Counted from the stretch's first letter, positions 1 through 8,865 are shown. The stretch: 64,000 bases of DNA from an uncultured Candidatus Melainabacteria bacterium (GCA_949902595.1 CATLDC010000006.1:52903-116902); one strand, 5' to 3'. Notes: generated by a model not told the origin, from the letters alone. Made by a program: numbers and translations.

Positions 1-758
1 CCAAGGATTACGGTAATTGCGTTGAACCCGATAAACTCAATCATAACCGCAAGTGAGGACGGCATGCCGACTTTTATCAAATCCTTGTAATAATTTTTGT
101 CCTTATGGTGTTTGATTTTAACTTTTTTGAAGCAGTACAAGAAAAGCACGATTCCCATAAAATACCGTGTAATAAGGCTCGCAATCGCAAGTCCGATAAC
201 TCCCAATTCCGGAATCGGGCCGAATCCGAACACGAAAATTATATTAAGTATTACATTCACAAAAATACAAAACACAGTAAGGATATTCGGAAACACAACG
301 ATTTCGAACGCCTGCAAAAACTCTTTTGCCATGCAGTGCAGATACGCGCCAAATATTGAAAAAGCAGTCACAAAAAAGTACTCTTTTATATGCGGAACAA
401 GCTTTGCTTCAAATCCGAGCAGGTCAATAAGCGGGATTGAGGCAAGAATTATTATTGAGGTTATTACAGATAAGCCGGAGGCAAACTTCAAAGACGGGTA
501 AAAGTATTTTTCCGGTTCTTTGCCTGCTCCGCGGTAGTTTGAGAGTATTGCCGAAATACTAATCAGAATCCCGATTCCAAACATCATAATGCAATTGAGT
601 ATCGCGGTTGCAATGCTTATTGCAGCAAGCGTGTCAGTCGAGTGTCTTCCGGCAACAATAACATCTCCGACCCCAATCATTATGAAACCGAGATTTCCCA
701 GGATTATCGGGCCGGCAATATTGATAATATCTCTGATATAAAAATTTCTAACTAGCAT
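1..758 (-). CDS. MATE family multidrug/cation exporter, 5' part only
   Basis: The minus strand reads an open frame from ATG at 758 to the window edge (252 codons) with no stop, so the C-terminal half lies outside. The product starts MLVRNFYIRDIINIAGPIIL and continues as a series of long hydrophobic helices (for example ISIATAILNCIMMFGIGILI and FPNILTVFCIFVNVILNIIF) with the N-terminal MATE pattern of glycine- and proline-rich helices followed by a P-x-L-G-V-x-G motif. MATE proteins export drugs or metabolites across the inner membrane using Na+ or H+ gradients. The substrate cannot be inferred. It is divergent from the riboswitch that follows. Confidence 0.85.
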   Translation of the reverse strand, partial: MLVRNFYIRDIINIAGPIILGNLGFIMIGVGDVIVAGRHSTDTLAAISIATAILNCIMMFGIGILISISAILSNYRGAGKEPEKYFYPSLKFASGLSVITSIIILASIPLIDLLGFEAKLVPHIKEYFFVTAFSIFGAYLHCMAKEFLQAFEIVVFPNILTVFCIFVNVILNIIFVFGFGPIPELGVIGLAIASLITRYFMGIVLFLYCFKKVKIKHHKDKNYYKDLIKVGMPSSLAVMIEFIGFNAITVIL

Positions 759-765
759 AAAATAA

Positions 766-794
766 TTGTACTACAAACCTGCTTATGATATAAC
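766..794 (+). promoter_or_regulatory. Sigma-70-type promoter of the riboswitch transcript
   Basis: TTGTAC (766-771) and TATAAC (789-794) are separated by 17 bp. Transcription would start near 801, directly at the 5' edge of the predicted cobalamin element. Confidence 0.55.
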
Positions 795-799
795 TGAAA

Positions 800-917
800 G
801 GTAAACTAAATACGAGGAAACAACGGTGAAACTCCGTGACTGTGCCGCAACCGTTATAGCCGGAATACTCTTATGGGGAATGTCCCCGCAACAATACTTC
901 GGGTCAAAGTATTGCAA
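800..917 (+). promoter_or_regulatory. Cobalamin riboswitch
   Basis: The core reads GAGGAAAC, then a GGTGAAACTCC hairpin, then GACTGTGCCGCAACCGTTA, followed by AGCCGGAATAC, which fits a compact B12 box. These are the conserved blocks of the cobalamin riboswitch in the right order and spacing (814-870). Two accessory hairpins follow (GGGGA/TCCCC at 875-886 and CAATACTT/AAGTATTG around 892-914). The element ends in a terminator-like hairpin that also contains the Shine-Dalgarno of the next gene, so B12 should repress the downstream genes. Recognised by eye; a covariance-model search was not run. Confidence 0.8.
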
Positions 918-951
918 AACTTTCCCGTTGTCTGAATAGGGAAGGTTTTTT
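918..951 (+). terminator. Riboswitch expression platform: terminator / SD-sequestering hairpin
   Basis: AACTTTCCC (918-926) pairs with GGGAAGGTT (939-947), nine pairs with one G-U, followed by a T run. The 3' arm GGGAAGG is also a good Shine-Dalgarno 10 nt before the TTG start at 956, so the same hairpin could act by termination, by blocking translation, or both. Confidence 0.6.
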
Positions 952-955
952 AGTA

Positions 956-1627
956 TTGGCAAACGCTGTACAACAGGTTAATAAAATGAACGCAGGGCTC
1001 TGCCCGCACGGGCTCCCGCCTGGAGCCTGCCCAATCTGCTCTAATATGGGCGGCGGAGGCGGAAGCAGGGTTGGGGAACGGCCGCAAAAAGCAGGTGAGA
1101 TGAGTTATCACCAGTGTGCGATGATTGGCGCAATGATGAAGGCGCGCGCAGCGCGCCTTGAAAACCACGAAAAGAACCTTCAAGCACACGCCGAAGCAGT
1201 GCTTCAATTTCAGGAAAACCTGAACAAGATGGCTCAAAAAATGTTCGTTTTTGCGCAGCAGATTTCAAACAGCTTTATTTTAAAACCTGTTGCGTTTACA
1301 ATAAAGAATATCGTCGTTCCAATCATAAACTTTGTGAAGAATATTCCAAACATTGCTACTCAAATCAAACAGAAGTTTGTGGATATTCAGGACAAGCTTA
1401 ACGCAATCTTTGGCGAAGCAAAAGCGTTTGTGGAAAAAAAGATTTCCGAGCTTGTAAGCACAGTAAAATCGAAGCTTGAAGGCTTGTTCAAGATTTTTAA
1501 GAAACAAAATGCCGATGATGAAGATACAAAAATCGACGACGATAAAAAGATTTTTAACCTGAAAACAATTATTCACAAGATTTGGAAAAAGAAAAAGGAT
1601 GATACCGAAGATAAATCAGGATCTTGA
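956..1627 (+). CDS. Unrecognised protein with N-terminal CPHG...CPIC motif, B12-riboswitch controlled
   Basis: 223 aa if started at TTG 956, which has GGGAAGG 10 nt upstream; ATG at 986 is the alternative and lacks a good ribosome site. Near the N-terminus is CPHGLPPGACPICSNM followed by a glycine run; two CxxH/CxxC-like pairs could bind zinc or another metal. Residues about 60-190 form long amphipathic, probably coiled helices with many K/I/V/F repeats, and the C-terminus is highly charged. No transmembrane segment or signal peptide is evident. It precedes an unknown membrane protein and both lie behind a cobalamin riboswitch, so a role linked to cobalamin or cobalt status is possible. No family function is known to me. 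Confidence 0.65.
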   Translation: MANAVQQVNKMNAGLCPHGLPPGACPICSNMGGGGGSRVGERPQKAGEMSYHQCAMIGAMMKARAARLENHEKNLQAHAEAVLQFQENLNKMAQKMFVFAQQISNSFILKPVAFTIKNIVVPIINFVKNIPNIATQIKQKFVDIQDKLNAIFGEAKAFVEKKISELVSTVKSKLEGLFKIFKKQNADDEDTKIDDDKKIFNLKTIIHKIWKKKKDDTEDKSGS

Positions 1628-1649
1628 ATCTTCAAGACACCAGAAAAAC

Positions 1650-3068
1650 ATGACAAATACGCAAAAACGCAATGATACCTACGTGAAAGAAGGTATTATT
1701 GTAAACTCCTATGTCAAAGACCCGCTGCTTTCGCTTGATGAGACCTGTGATACTCTTGTAATTTCAAATACGAAAATTGATTTACCCCAAAAACTTTACG
1801 AAAAAGAGGAGAAAAACACAAATCCGCTTCTTCCTCTTTGCGCTGCAACTGTCGGGGTGATGGGCTTGCTCGGCGGGTTTACGGCAATGATGAAAAAGTT
1901 TTCTAAAGGCAAACTTGATTCTTCAAAAGAGTATTTGCTTCCCGGGCTTACCAGAAACCACTGCATAAACGACGAAATTCACCAGAGCATTTTTTCCATG
2001 ATTCAGTCTCCTAACCGAAAAACCATTCTTGCCTCAATTGGCGTAATAACGCTCGGCTCAATGGGGTTTATGGGCAAAATCTTTATTGACGGGCTAAAAG
2101 AAGTCTGGGTTAAGAAAAAAGAAGCTGATATCCAGAAAAACTTGCAGGAAAATCTTGTTGAGGTTGAAACCCAGTCATTTTCCGGAAAAATCCAGATAAT
2201 AAGAAGTATGCTATCATCTAAAGCCAAGATTTTCTCATCAGAACTCGCTTTTCAAGGCAAGAAAAAAGAGACAGAAAACAAAAACAACAACCTTCTTTTG
2301 TTTGGCGGACTCACGCTGCTTGCGATTCTCGGGCTCGGGTATTTTTCTGCAAGGAATATCAGAAAGAGCGATGAGTTTATTCGAAACGGGATAAAGAACA
2401 CAAAAACCGGAATCGACAATGTTATAAACGAGTTTAATTCAGGAAAACCGCTTAACAATTTGCAGGGACATAACGGCGAAATCATTTCAGGCAAAGAGGC
2501 GTACAAACTTTTGATTGAGAATATGCTGGAATCGATTTACGCTCGTCCGGAGGATGTTGAAAAAGTTGTAAGAAAGCTGAACCTGCCGGAGGCCGAAAAG
2601 CTTGAATTTATTAAACACCTAAACGATAGCATGAATCAGGCGACAGAAAAAGTCAGTCCGATGATGGGCGGAACCGGCAGAAACAAGATTACGTATTTTT
2701 CGCACGTAAACGACTACCTCTCATTCTTTTACGATTGGCTTATGAACCCTAAAAACCCGCAGTTCAAGAACCTTTTCTTCGGAATCGCAGGGATTTCCGC
2801 TCTGGCTTATGGCGGAAAAGCCGCAGCAGAGGCTGTGAAAGAGGTTCAGGTTAAAAAGTACAACGCTGATATTGAACTCAACCTCCAAAAACGCCTTGTC
2901 TCAACCGAGCTGCGTAATTTTAAGGCTAAAAAAGAGTCTGCTATCGAGCCTCTGTGTGAGGAGTTTATGAAACAAAAGGGTGGAGGCAAATCAAAAGATG
3001 AGTTGAAAATCATCGCGGACAATATTCTGTTTGAAATCAAAAACGGGCCGCCGTTTGTATACAGCTAG
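1650..3068 (+). CDS. Unrecognised multi-pass membrane protein
   Basis: About 472 aa from ATG 1650; an in-frame ATG at 1599 would overlap the upstream gene by 29 nt and neither start has a clear ribosome site. Four hydrophobic segments are visible (LCAATVGVMGLLGGF, ASIGVITLGSMGFMG, LLLFGGLTLLAILGLGYF, FFGIAGISALAYGG), separated by charged, helical stretches. Two membrane-proximal stretches resemble each other (GLKEVWVKKKEADIQKNLQ and AVKEVQVKKYNADIELNLQ), which suggests an internal duplication of about 240 residues. It probably shares a transcript with the CPHG/CPIC gene behind the cobalamin riboswitch. No known family was recognised. Confidence 0.6.
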   Translation: MTNTQKRNDTYVKEGIIVNSYVKDPLLSLDETCDTLVISNTKIDLPQKLYEKEEKNTNPLLPLCAATVGVMGLLGGFTAMMKKFSKGKLDSSKEYLLPGLTRNHCINDEIHQSIFSMIQSPNRKTILASIGVITLGSMGFMGKIFIDGLKEVWVKKKEADIQKNLQENLVEVETQSFSGKIQIIRSMLSSKAKIFSSELAFQGKKKETENKNNNLLLFGGLTLLAILGLGYFSARNIRKSDEFIRNGIKNTKTGIDNVINEFNSGKPLNNLQGHNGEIISGKEAYKLLIENMLESIYARPEDVEKVVRKLNLPEAEKLEFIKHLNDSMNQATEKVSPMMGGTGRNKITYFSHVNDYLSFFYDWLMNPKNPQFKNLFFGIAGISALAYGGKAAAEAVKEVQVKKYNADIELNLQKRLVSTELRNFKAKKESAIEPLCEEFMKQKGGGKSKDELKIIADNILFEIKNGPPFVYS

Positions 3069-3075
3069 CATCGTT

Positions 3076-3095
3076 CCCTCCCTGGATGGGGAGGG
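3076..3095. terminator. GC-rich hairpin between convergent genes
   Basis: CCCTCCC (3076-3082) and GGGAGGG (3089-3095) form a perfect 7-bp stem with a six-base loop. No T tract follows on either strand, so an intrinsic terminator is only a guess; it sits between two converging genes. Confidence 0.35.
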
Positions 3096-3114
3096 TTAGG
3101 GTGGGGTGCAGTCT

Positions 3115-4539
3115 CTATATTAATACTTCCTTCTCATTTTTATACGTCACATACCCTAAAGGCGCAGCAGGCGGTTTTCTCAAAAACTTTGCTTTTGTGT
3201 AAATCACACCAACCTTTGAAGGCTGTGCTGCTGATGAGTGCTCGCGCGCAAGGTTGCAACACTCAAACAAAACCTCATCATCCGGCTCGTTTTCGTTTAC
3301 CCTCAATAAGACGTGAGAGCCTGCACACAACCTTGTGTGGAACCAGTAATCCTCATCACGCGCAAGCTTTGATACGATAAAATCATTCTGCTTGTTGTTG
3401 CGCCCGATATAAACATCAAAACCTTTTATTTCAAGCTTGAGAATCTCTGATTTTTCCTGCTTCTTAGGCTTAATGTTGTCCACACCGAGCTCTGACTTGA
3501 TTTCCTCAAGCTCCGCGATTGAGTTTGAAGATTCAATGCTGTACAATACGTTTTCCAGATACTCGCGCTCAATATTTAGCCCGCTCAATATCTCAACAGA
3601 CTTCTCTTTTGTTGTCTTTGATTTTGTGTAAAGCTTGTAATACCGCTGCGCGTTCTCATTAAGGCTCTTTGTTTCATCAAGCTCTATTGTAATGTTCTGA
3701 TTGTTGATGTAGTCAAAAACTTCTATCTCTTTTGCGTAATCACATTTCTGATAAAGATTCGCTGTCAGAAGCTCGCCATAAAGCTTGTACTTTTCAGTAT
3801 TATCCCTCTTTTTAAGGAGCGCAGAAATCTTATCAATCGAGTTCTTAACTTTTTTGAGCTTTGGCTGAACAACAGCTTGAAGCTTTGACTTCTCACCCTT
3901 TACATTAACCCCGTCCTGAATCCTTGAATAATAATCATCAAGCATTTTGTTAATTGAAACAGGCTCGCTGTAATTCTTTTGAAGCTCCTGATACAAAGGT
4001 TTTTCAATCTTGTCTCTATCATTGACTACCGGAGGGTAAATATACTTTAAGCCGCCCTGCAATTCTCTGTATCGGCTTTTTTCAGGCCCGACATTGTGCG
4101 CGCAGCCGATAATAACAGAGCTTTCTCTGTCATAAAGAATGACATTGGAGTGTTTTCCCATAAGCTCAATTGCGAGGCACAAAGAGCGGCTTTGAGAGAA
4201 CTCGTCCATAATCTCAAAATGCAGCTCAAGAATCCTTTCGTTTTCCACAACAAGCGCGTCAGATATCCGGCAGCCTTCGAGATATTTTCTTAGAAGCATG
4301 CAAAACATTGGCGGCTGCTTCGGTGTTTTTAGGGCTCTGAGGTCGGTTTCCATAAACGCAATGTGGTACATTTGCGGGTTAATGTTTATGTAAAATTTTC
4401 TGCTCTCGCCGTTGTTTCTTAAAGAGAACACAAAATCGCGCCTCGTTGGCTGCTGAATTTTTTGCAGACGGGCACCAATAAGAAAATCAAGGTTTTCATC
4501 CAAAAAGGCTTTGAGGGTCAGAAAATCAATATTAATCAT
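3115..4539 (-). CDS. rqcH: NFACT-family ribosome quality control protein (RqcH/FbpA-like)
   Basis: 474 aa. The N-terminal NFACT-N domain is clear (FLTLKAFLDENLDFLIGARL, then RKFYININPQMYHI), a coiled-coil middle follows, and the C-terminus carries the NFACT-R part (ARDEDYWFHTRLCAGSHVLL, then SKVGVIYTKAKFLRKP). Family members bind stalled 50S-peptidyl-tRNA complexes and add alanine tails; older annotations call them fibronectin-binding protein A. It is roughly 100 residues shorter than typical RqcH, mainly in the middle. The start ATG overlaps the stop of the upstream small secreted-protein gene (TAATG), which suggests translational coupling. Confidence 0.88.
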   Translation of the reverse strand: MINIDFLTLKAFLDENLDFLIGARLQKIQQPTRRDFVFSLRNNGESRKFYININPQMYHIAFMETDLRALKTPKQPPMFCMLLRKYLEGCRISDALVVENERILELHFEIMDEFSQSRSLCLAIELMGKHSNVILYDRESSVIIGCAHNVGPEKSRYRELQGGLKYIYPPVVNDRDKIEKPLYQELQKNYSEPVSINKMLDDYYSRIQDGVNVKGEKSKLQAVVQPKLKKVKNSIDKISALLKKRDNTEKYKLYGELLTANLYQKCDYAKEIEVFDYINNQNITIELDETKSLNENAQRYYKLYTKSKTTKEKSVEILSGLNIEREYLENVLYSIESSNSIAELEEIKSELGVDNIKPKKQEKSEILKLEIKGFDVYIGRNNKQNDFIVSKLARDEDYWFHTRLCAGSHVLLRVNENEPDDEVLFECCNLAREHSSAAQPSKVGVIYTKAKFLRKPPAAPLGYVTYKNEKEVLI

Positions 4540-4799
4540 TATCTTCCCCGATACATCTGTCTGTTGTAGTTGTACTGGTTGATAGAGTTGTTGTAGGTGG
4601 AATAATCAACGCGGTTTCTGGTTGAATAATTTGATTGCATCTGCCAGTAAGGCATTGGTTTGCTGTTTACCTGTCTGTTGTAATTGTTCCGGTAAGACTG
4701 CGCCTGCATTGTTCTGTACGCTGCTGCGTTAATTGAGCCGGCGTAAACAGCGTTTGTAAGTGCTAGGATTGTAAAAATTATTATTGCCCGTTTGTTCAT
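4539..4799 (-). CDS. Small secreted Tyr/Asn/Gln-rich protein
   Basis: 86 aa: MNKRAIIIFTILALTNAVYA is a signal peptide ending in AxA-like VYA, and the mature part is rich in Y, N, Q, R and M (SNYSTRNRVDYSTYNNS). No enzymatic motif is visible. It is probably periplasmic or surface-exposed. The gene is predicted to be leaderless and its stop overlaps the RqcH start; why a secreted peptide is coupled to a ribosome-rescue factor is unclear. Confidence 0.65.
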   Translation of the reverse strand: MNKRAIIIFTILALTNAVYAGSINAAAYRTMQAQSYRNNYNRQVNSKPMPYWQMQSNYSTRNRVDYSTYNNSINQYNYNRQMYRGR

Positions 4800-4805
4800 A
4801 ACTAC

Positions 4806-4833
4806 ATTATAATAAAAAATCCGGTAATGTCAT
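4806..4833 (-). promoter_or_regulatory. Leaderless-type promoter for the small secreted protein
   Basis: On the minus strand ATGACA (4833-4828), a 16-bp spacer and TATAAT (4811-4806) are followed by exactly six bases (GTAGTT) and the ATG at 4799. Transcription would begin at or next to the start codon. It overlaps the terminator hairpin of the upstream gene. Confidence 0.55.
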
Positions 4834-4845
4834 ACCGGATTTTTT
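4814..4845. terminator. Bidirectional intrinsic terminator
   Basis: AAAAAATCCGGTA / TACCGGATTTTTT around a six-base loop; A and T runs flank the stem on both strands. It terminates the DUF4013-like gene on the minus strand. Confidence 0.85.
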
Positions 4846-4865
4846 AGGCTTAGTTTTATATTTAA

Positions 4866-5585
4866 TTATGCTTCAACTGATTTTGCAGTAATAAGCGCGT
4901 TTACAAATGCCACATAAGTGCTAAGAGCCGCAGCTATTAGTGTTGCAATAACCATTCCGATAAAATTTCTTCCGAATAGAGTAAGTACAATGCCGGTGAT
5001 TATAGCAACAGCAAAATTTACACCAAAGAATGTCCAGAAACTTTTCCAGTAGTGAGAAGTGTTCTTTTTGATAAGTTCAGCAGCTTTTTTGAACTGCAAG
5101 AATGATGTAAATGCTTCTGTAGTTGCAAATATCCAGTTCAGTGCAAGTGTGTAATATGCAAGGATTAAAATCGGTATAAGTAAAACAAGTGCTCCGATTA
5201 CAACAAGTATTTTAGCCTTTAGTATGCTGGCAACAAAACTAATAACAAGTGCTAGAATAGCGATTGCAAGCCCGAATGTAAGGCTTAGTATAAGAGTTGC
5301 AATTGCGAATTTAAAGCCGAGGATAAAATTGTTTTTGAAGTTGAACATTGGCAAAACAAAGTTTTCTTTTTGTTCAATCAGAGCTTTGATGCAGGATACA
5401 ACATATCCTACAGGAATCAGCATAATAATAAGTCCTACAAGCGTTAACATAGGCATTGTGAGCGATTTCTCATTAAGAGCCGCAAGGTTTGAAAAAATTG
5501 TTCCAAAGAATGCAAGAACAAAATAAGTCAATGCTTTCTGGTTAAACTTGTTGTCGTTGAACATGTAATCAAAAGCTTCTTTCAT
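4866..5585 (-). CDS. DUF4013-like integral membrane protein
   Basis: 239 aa with six or so hydrophobic helices, starting MKEAFDYMFNDNKFNQKALT. The pattern of a short cytoplasmic N-terminus (F-x-Y-x-x-x-D followed by K), a glycine-rich GYVVSCIKALIEQK stretch and evenly spaced helices matches DUF4013 membrane proteins of unknown function. A strong ribosome site (AAGGAGA) precedes the ATG. It stands alone between two terminators, so it is probably monocistronic. Confidence 0.7.
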   Translation of the reverse strand: MKEAFDYMFNDNKFNQKALTYFVLAFFGTIFSNLAALNEKSLTMPMLTLVGLIIMLIPVGYVVSCIKALIEQKENFVLPMFNFKNNFILGFKFAIATLILSLTFGLAIAILALVISFVASILKAKILVVIGALVLLIPILILAYYTLALNWIFATTEAFTSFLQFKKAAELIKKNTSHYWKSFWTFFGVNFAVAIITGIVLTLFGRNFIGMVIATLIAAALSTYVAFVNALITAKSVEA

Positions 5586-5623
5586 ATAAATCTCCTTTTC
5601 TTATTCCAAACTAATTGTACCAT

Positions 5624-5653
5624 AAAAAAACTCTCCAAATAGGAGAGTTTTTT
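5624..5653. terminator. Intrinsic terminator of valS
   Basis: AAAAAAACTCTCC / GGAGAGTTTTTT with a short loop, six bases past the valS stop on the minus strand; the A/T runs would allow function in both directions. Confidence 0.85.
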
Positions 5654-5658
5654 GTTGT

Positions 5659-8310
5659 TTATTTTAAAGATTCAATAAGCTCTTTTATTACATCCTCCTG
5701 CGCAGTAATCTCTGCAATGCGCGCATTCGTTTGCTCAACAAGCTCTTTTGGCGCATTTGCAACGAACTTTTCGTTCTTCATTCTGCTTGAAAGCGAATTT
5801 TTTTCGTTCGTAAGCTTTTCTAATTTCTTTTCCTGACGCTTGATTTCTGATTCCAAATCAATCAAATCAGCAAGCGGAACAATCAATTTAGAAGTTGAAA
5901 CAACCGCTGTTGCAGACCTTGGAGGAATAGGTTCATTTACCCCTGCATAACTAATGTTGTTAACTTTTGCAAGCCTGTGGATGTATGATTCAATAGCCTT
6001 GAAGATTTCTTTTTCTCTGCCTTCTGAGCGGATTTCAACATCTACGGTTGCAGAAGTCGGGATGTTGAAACTCTGTCTAACGTTTCTCAAAGATGTGATT
6101 GTGTCAAATACAAGCTTCATTTCTTCTGCTTCGTTTTCATAACGCAACTCATCTTTGTATACAGGAAATTCAGATACTATAATTGCACTTTCCTGCTTTT
6201 GACCCGGAATCAATTGCCATACGCTTTCTGTAATGTGCGGCATAATCGGGTGAAGCATTCTTAGAGACATGTCTAACACGTATCTCAATACACGCTGGGT
6301 GTTAGCCTTGAGTTCGGAATCTTGAAGCTGAATCTTTGCAATTTCTACATACCAGTCGCAGTACTCGCTGCGGAAGAAATCGTATAATGTGTGCGCAATT
6401 TCGCCGATTCTGTATTCCTTCATGTTTTCGTTAACAGTTTTTGCTGTTTCATTTAACTGGTTCAAAATCCACTTGTCAACAAGAGTTAACTTAGATTTGT
6501 CAATCGGCTTGTCGTCAACCCCTTCAAGGTTCATGAGTACAAATCTTGAAGCGTTCCAGAGCTTGTTGGCAAAATTTCTTCCGTACTCAAATCTCTCGTC
6601 AGAAATCTTGATGTCCTGACCGCCATAAGTGCATAAAGAAGTCATTGTAAACCTCAAAGCGTCACAACCGTATTTGTCAATGATTTCAACAGGGTCAATT
6701 GTGTTGCCTTTAGATTTTGACATCTTTTGACCTTTTTCGTCACGGATAAGCCCGTGGATGTAGACGGTTGAGAACGGAGCTTTGCCGGTAAATTCAAGCC
6801 CCATTGTAATCATTCTTGCAACCCAGAAGAATATAATGTCAAACCCTGTTACAAGAGTGGTTGTCGGGTAGAACTTTTTGAAATCGTCTGTTTCTGAGTT
6901 CGGGAATCCCATTGTTGAGAACGGCCACAGACCTGATGAGAACCAGGTGTCAAGACAGTCTGTTTCCTGTACGTAGTTTTCAGGATCCGGATTCTCTTTT
7001 GCAACAACCATTTTACCTGTTACCTTGTGGTAATAAGCTGGTATCTGATGTCCCCACCAGATTTGACGCGAAATACACCAGTCACGGATGTTTTCCATCC
7101 AGCCAAGGTAGTTCTTTTCCCAGCGCTCCGGTATGAATTTGATTCTGCCGTCTTTTACTGCTGCGATAGCCTCTTTTGCAAGCGGCTCCATTTTTACAAA
7201 CCACTGCTCTGAAAGAAGCGGCTCGATTGTTGTGTTACAACGCTGACACTTACCTACGTTGTGCTCGTGGTCTTTAACACGGAGCAGGAAGTTGTTGTAG
7301 CTTAGCATGTCAACAACCTTTTTACGCGCTTCGTATCTGTCCAAGCCCTGATAATCAGGCGGAACTTCTGCGCAAGCCTTCATCTTGCCTTCTTCGTCAA
7401 TAATCCAAATCGGGTTAAGGTTGTGGCGCTTTCCTACTTCGTAATCGTTAGGATCGTGTGCCGGGGTGATTTTTACAGCACCTGTTCCGAAAGTCTTGTC
7501 TACGTATTCGTCTGCAATAATCGGAATCTGGCGTCCGCTTAGCGGAATCATAACAGTTTTGCCGATAAGTTCAGAATATTTTTTATCAGAAGGGTGTACT
7601 GCGATAGCAACGTCTCCAAAAATTGTTTCAGGACGTGTGGTTGCAACAATAATTGCGCCTGATTCACCAACAAGCGGGTAAGAGATTTCCCACAAATGTC
7701 CCTGTTCTGTTTCGTATTCTGTCTCAATATCAGAGATAGCTGACTGGCAGCGCGGGCACCAGTTTACGATGTAAGCACCCTTATAGATTAAACCTTTATT
7801 ATATAGAGTAACAAAAACTTCTTTAACAGCTTCAGAGCAGCCTTCATCAAAAGTAAATCTTTCTCTTGAGCGGTCAAAGGATGCACCGAGGCGTTTCATC
7901 TGGTCTAAGATAGCGCCTTTATGCTGGTTAGTCCATTCCCATGTTTTTTCGAGGAATTTTTCTCTGCCCAGATCGTGGCGTGTGAGACCTTCTTTCATTA
8001 ATTTCTTTTCAACAACGTTTTGTGTTGCAAGTCCTGCGTGGTCTGTACCCGGTATCCAGAGTGCTTCGTAGCCGCTCATTCTGTGATAGCGGGTAAGTAT
8101 ATCTTGCAAAGTTTCGTCAAGCGCATGTCCCATGTGGAGAACGCCTGTGACGTTTGGAGGCGGAATTACGATTGTGAAAGGCGGTTTGTTAGAATGTGCA
8201 TCAGCCTTGAAATAGCCGCCGTCTTCCCAGAATTTATACATTTTTTCTTCTGTTGATTTTGCATCGTAAACAGTAGGTAAATCTTCTATTTTAATTTTAG
8301 TTTCTGCCAT
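5659..8310 (-). CDS. valS: Valyl-tRNA synthetase
   Basis: 883 aa class I aminoacyl-tRNA synthetase that charges tRNA-Val. The HIGH-type motif is PPNVTGVLHMGHAL (residues 50-64) and the KMSKS loop is at about residue 527 (GQKMSKSKGN). The editing domain lies between them and the C-terminus carries the usual antiparallel coiled-coil arm (SEIKRQEKKLEKLTNEKN onward). Length is normal for bacterial ValS. AGGGGACAATT precedes the ATG. No T-box leader is seen upstream. Confidence 0.97.
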   Translation of the reverse strand: MAETKIKIEDLPTVYDAKSTEEKMYKFWEDGGYFKADAHSNKPPFTIVIPPPNVTGVLHMGHALDETLQDILTRYHRMSGYEALWIPGTDHAGLATQNVVEKKLMKEGLTRHDLGREKFLEKTWEWTNQHKGAILDQMKRLGASFDRSRERFTFDEGCSEAVKEVFVTLYNKGLIYKGAYIVNWCPRCQSAISDIETEYETEQGHLWEISYPLVGESGAIIVATTRPETIFGDVAIAVHPSDKKYSELIGKTVMIPLSGRQIPIIADEYVDKTFGTGAVKITPAHDPNDYEVGKRHNLNPIWIIDEEGKMKACAEVPPDYQGLDRYEARKKVVDMLSYNNFLLRVKDHEHNVGKCQRCNTTIEPLLSEQWFVKMEPLAKEAIAAVKDGRIKFIPERWEKNYLGWMENIRDWCISRQIWWGHQIPAYYHKVTGKMVVAKENPDPENYVQETDCLDTWFSSGLWPFSTMGFPNSETDDFKKFYPTTTLVTGFDIIFFWVARMITMGLEFTGKAPFSTVYIHGLIRDEKGQKMSKSKGNTIDPVEIIDKYGCDALRFTMTSLCTYGGQDIKISDERFEYGRNFANKLWNASRFVLMNLEGVDDKPIDKSKLTLVDKWILNQLNETAKTVNENMKEYRIGEIAHTLYDFFRSEYCDWYVEIAKIQLQDSELKANTQRVLRYVLDMSLRMLHPIMPHITESVWQLIPGQKQESAIIVSEFPVYKDELRYENEAEEMKLVFDTITSLRNVRQSFNIPTSATVDVEIRSEGREKEIFKAIESYIHRLAKVNNISYAGVNEPIPPRSATAVVSTSKLIVPLADLIDLESEIKRQEKKLEKLTNEKNSLSSRMKNEKFVANAPKELVEQTNARIAEITAQEDVIKELIESLK

Positions 8311-8496
8311 AATTGTCCCCTCGTTTATTTTTTGTTAATAAAACAATAACACAAACCTATAAAGGCGTAAAGAAAAGCCCGATACTCAGAAATGTAATCA
8401 CATGCAACACTTTAGCCCGAAATCTACCGTTTCCAGTGTTATTTAAATTAAAGTATACGGTTAAAATTTATGAAAAAGTGTTGAGGACGATTAGTT

Positions 8497-8847
8497 ATGT
8501 TTATAGATGATAAAAATATTATAGGCTTAAAGGTTAAGCATTACAGAAAGCTTAGAAAATTGACACAGGCTGAACTTGCTGAAAAGGCTAACATTAGTGA
8601 AAAGCATTTGAGCAAAATTGAAACTGGTGTGCATTATCCTTCTCTTGCAATCTTTTTCAACATTTGTGAAATTCTGGAAATTCCTCTGGACGAATTTTGT
8701 ATAAAACTACCCCAAGGTGAAGAAAATACTGCCAGAGCTGAGTTAATAAAGAATATTCTGGCTTTGAATAAAGCAGAGACAGAGTTTGTTTCTGAAATAG
8801 TAAAACTAGCGCTTAACAAGTACAAAATAAATCATAAGCAGAAGTGA
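8497..8847 (+). CDS. XRE-family transcriptional regulator
   Basis: 116 aa. Residues 10-65 are a helix-turn-helix of the Cro/CI type: GLKVKHYRKLRKLTQAELAE, then SEKHLSKIETGVHYPSL. The C-terminal part has no recognisable ligand or dimerisation domain. GAGG lies a few bases before the ATG. It is followed 30 nt later by a secreted-protein gene with its own predicted leaderless promoter, so they may be independent. Targets unknown. Confidence 0.85.
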   Translation: MFIDDKNIIGLKVKHYRKLRKLTQAELAEKANISEKHLSKIETGVHYPSLAIFFNICEILEIPLDEFCIKLPQGEENTARAELIKNILALNKAETEFVSEIVKLALNKYKINHKQK

Positions 8848-8865
8848 CTTTTTTAGAAGAATTGT

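Noticed and set aside
97..501. Two plus-strand frames at the left edge
   Set aside because: They are antisense to the MATE exporter, whose frame is open, membrane-like and has the family pattern.
8311..8496. T-box or other riboswitch upstream of valS
   Set aside because: No T-box sequence, specifier hairpin or antiterminator is visible, and the intergenic region has no strong stem.
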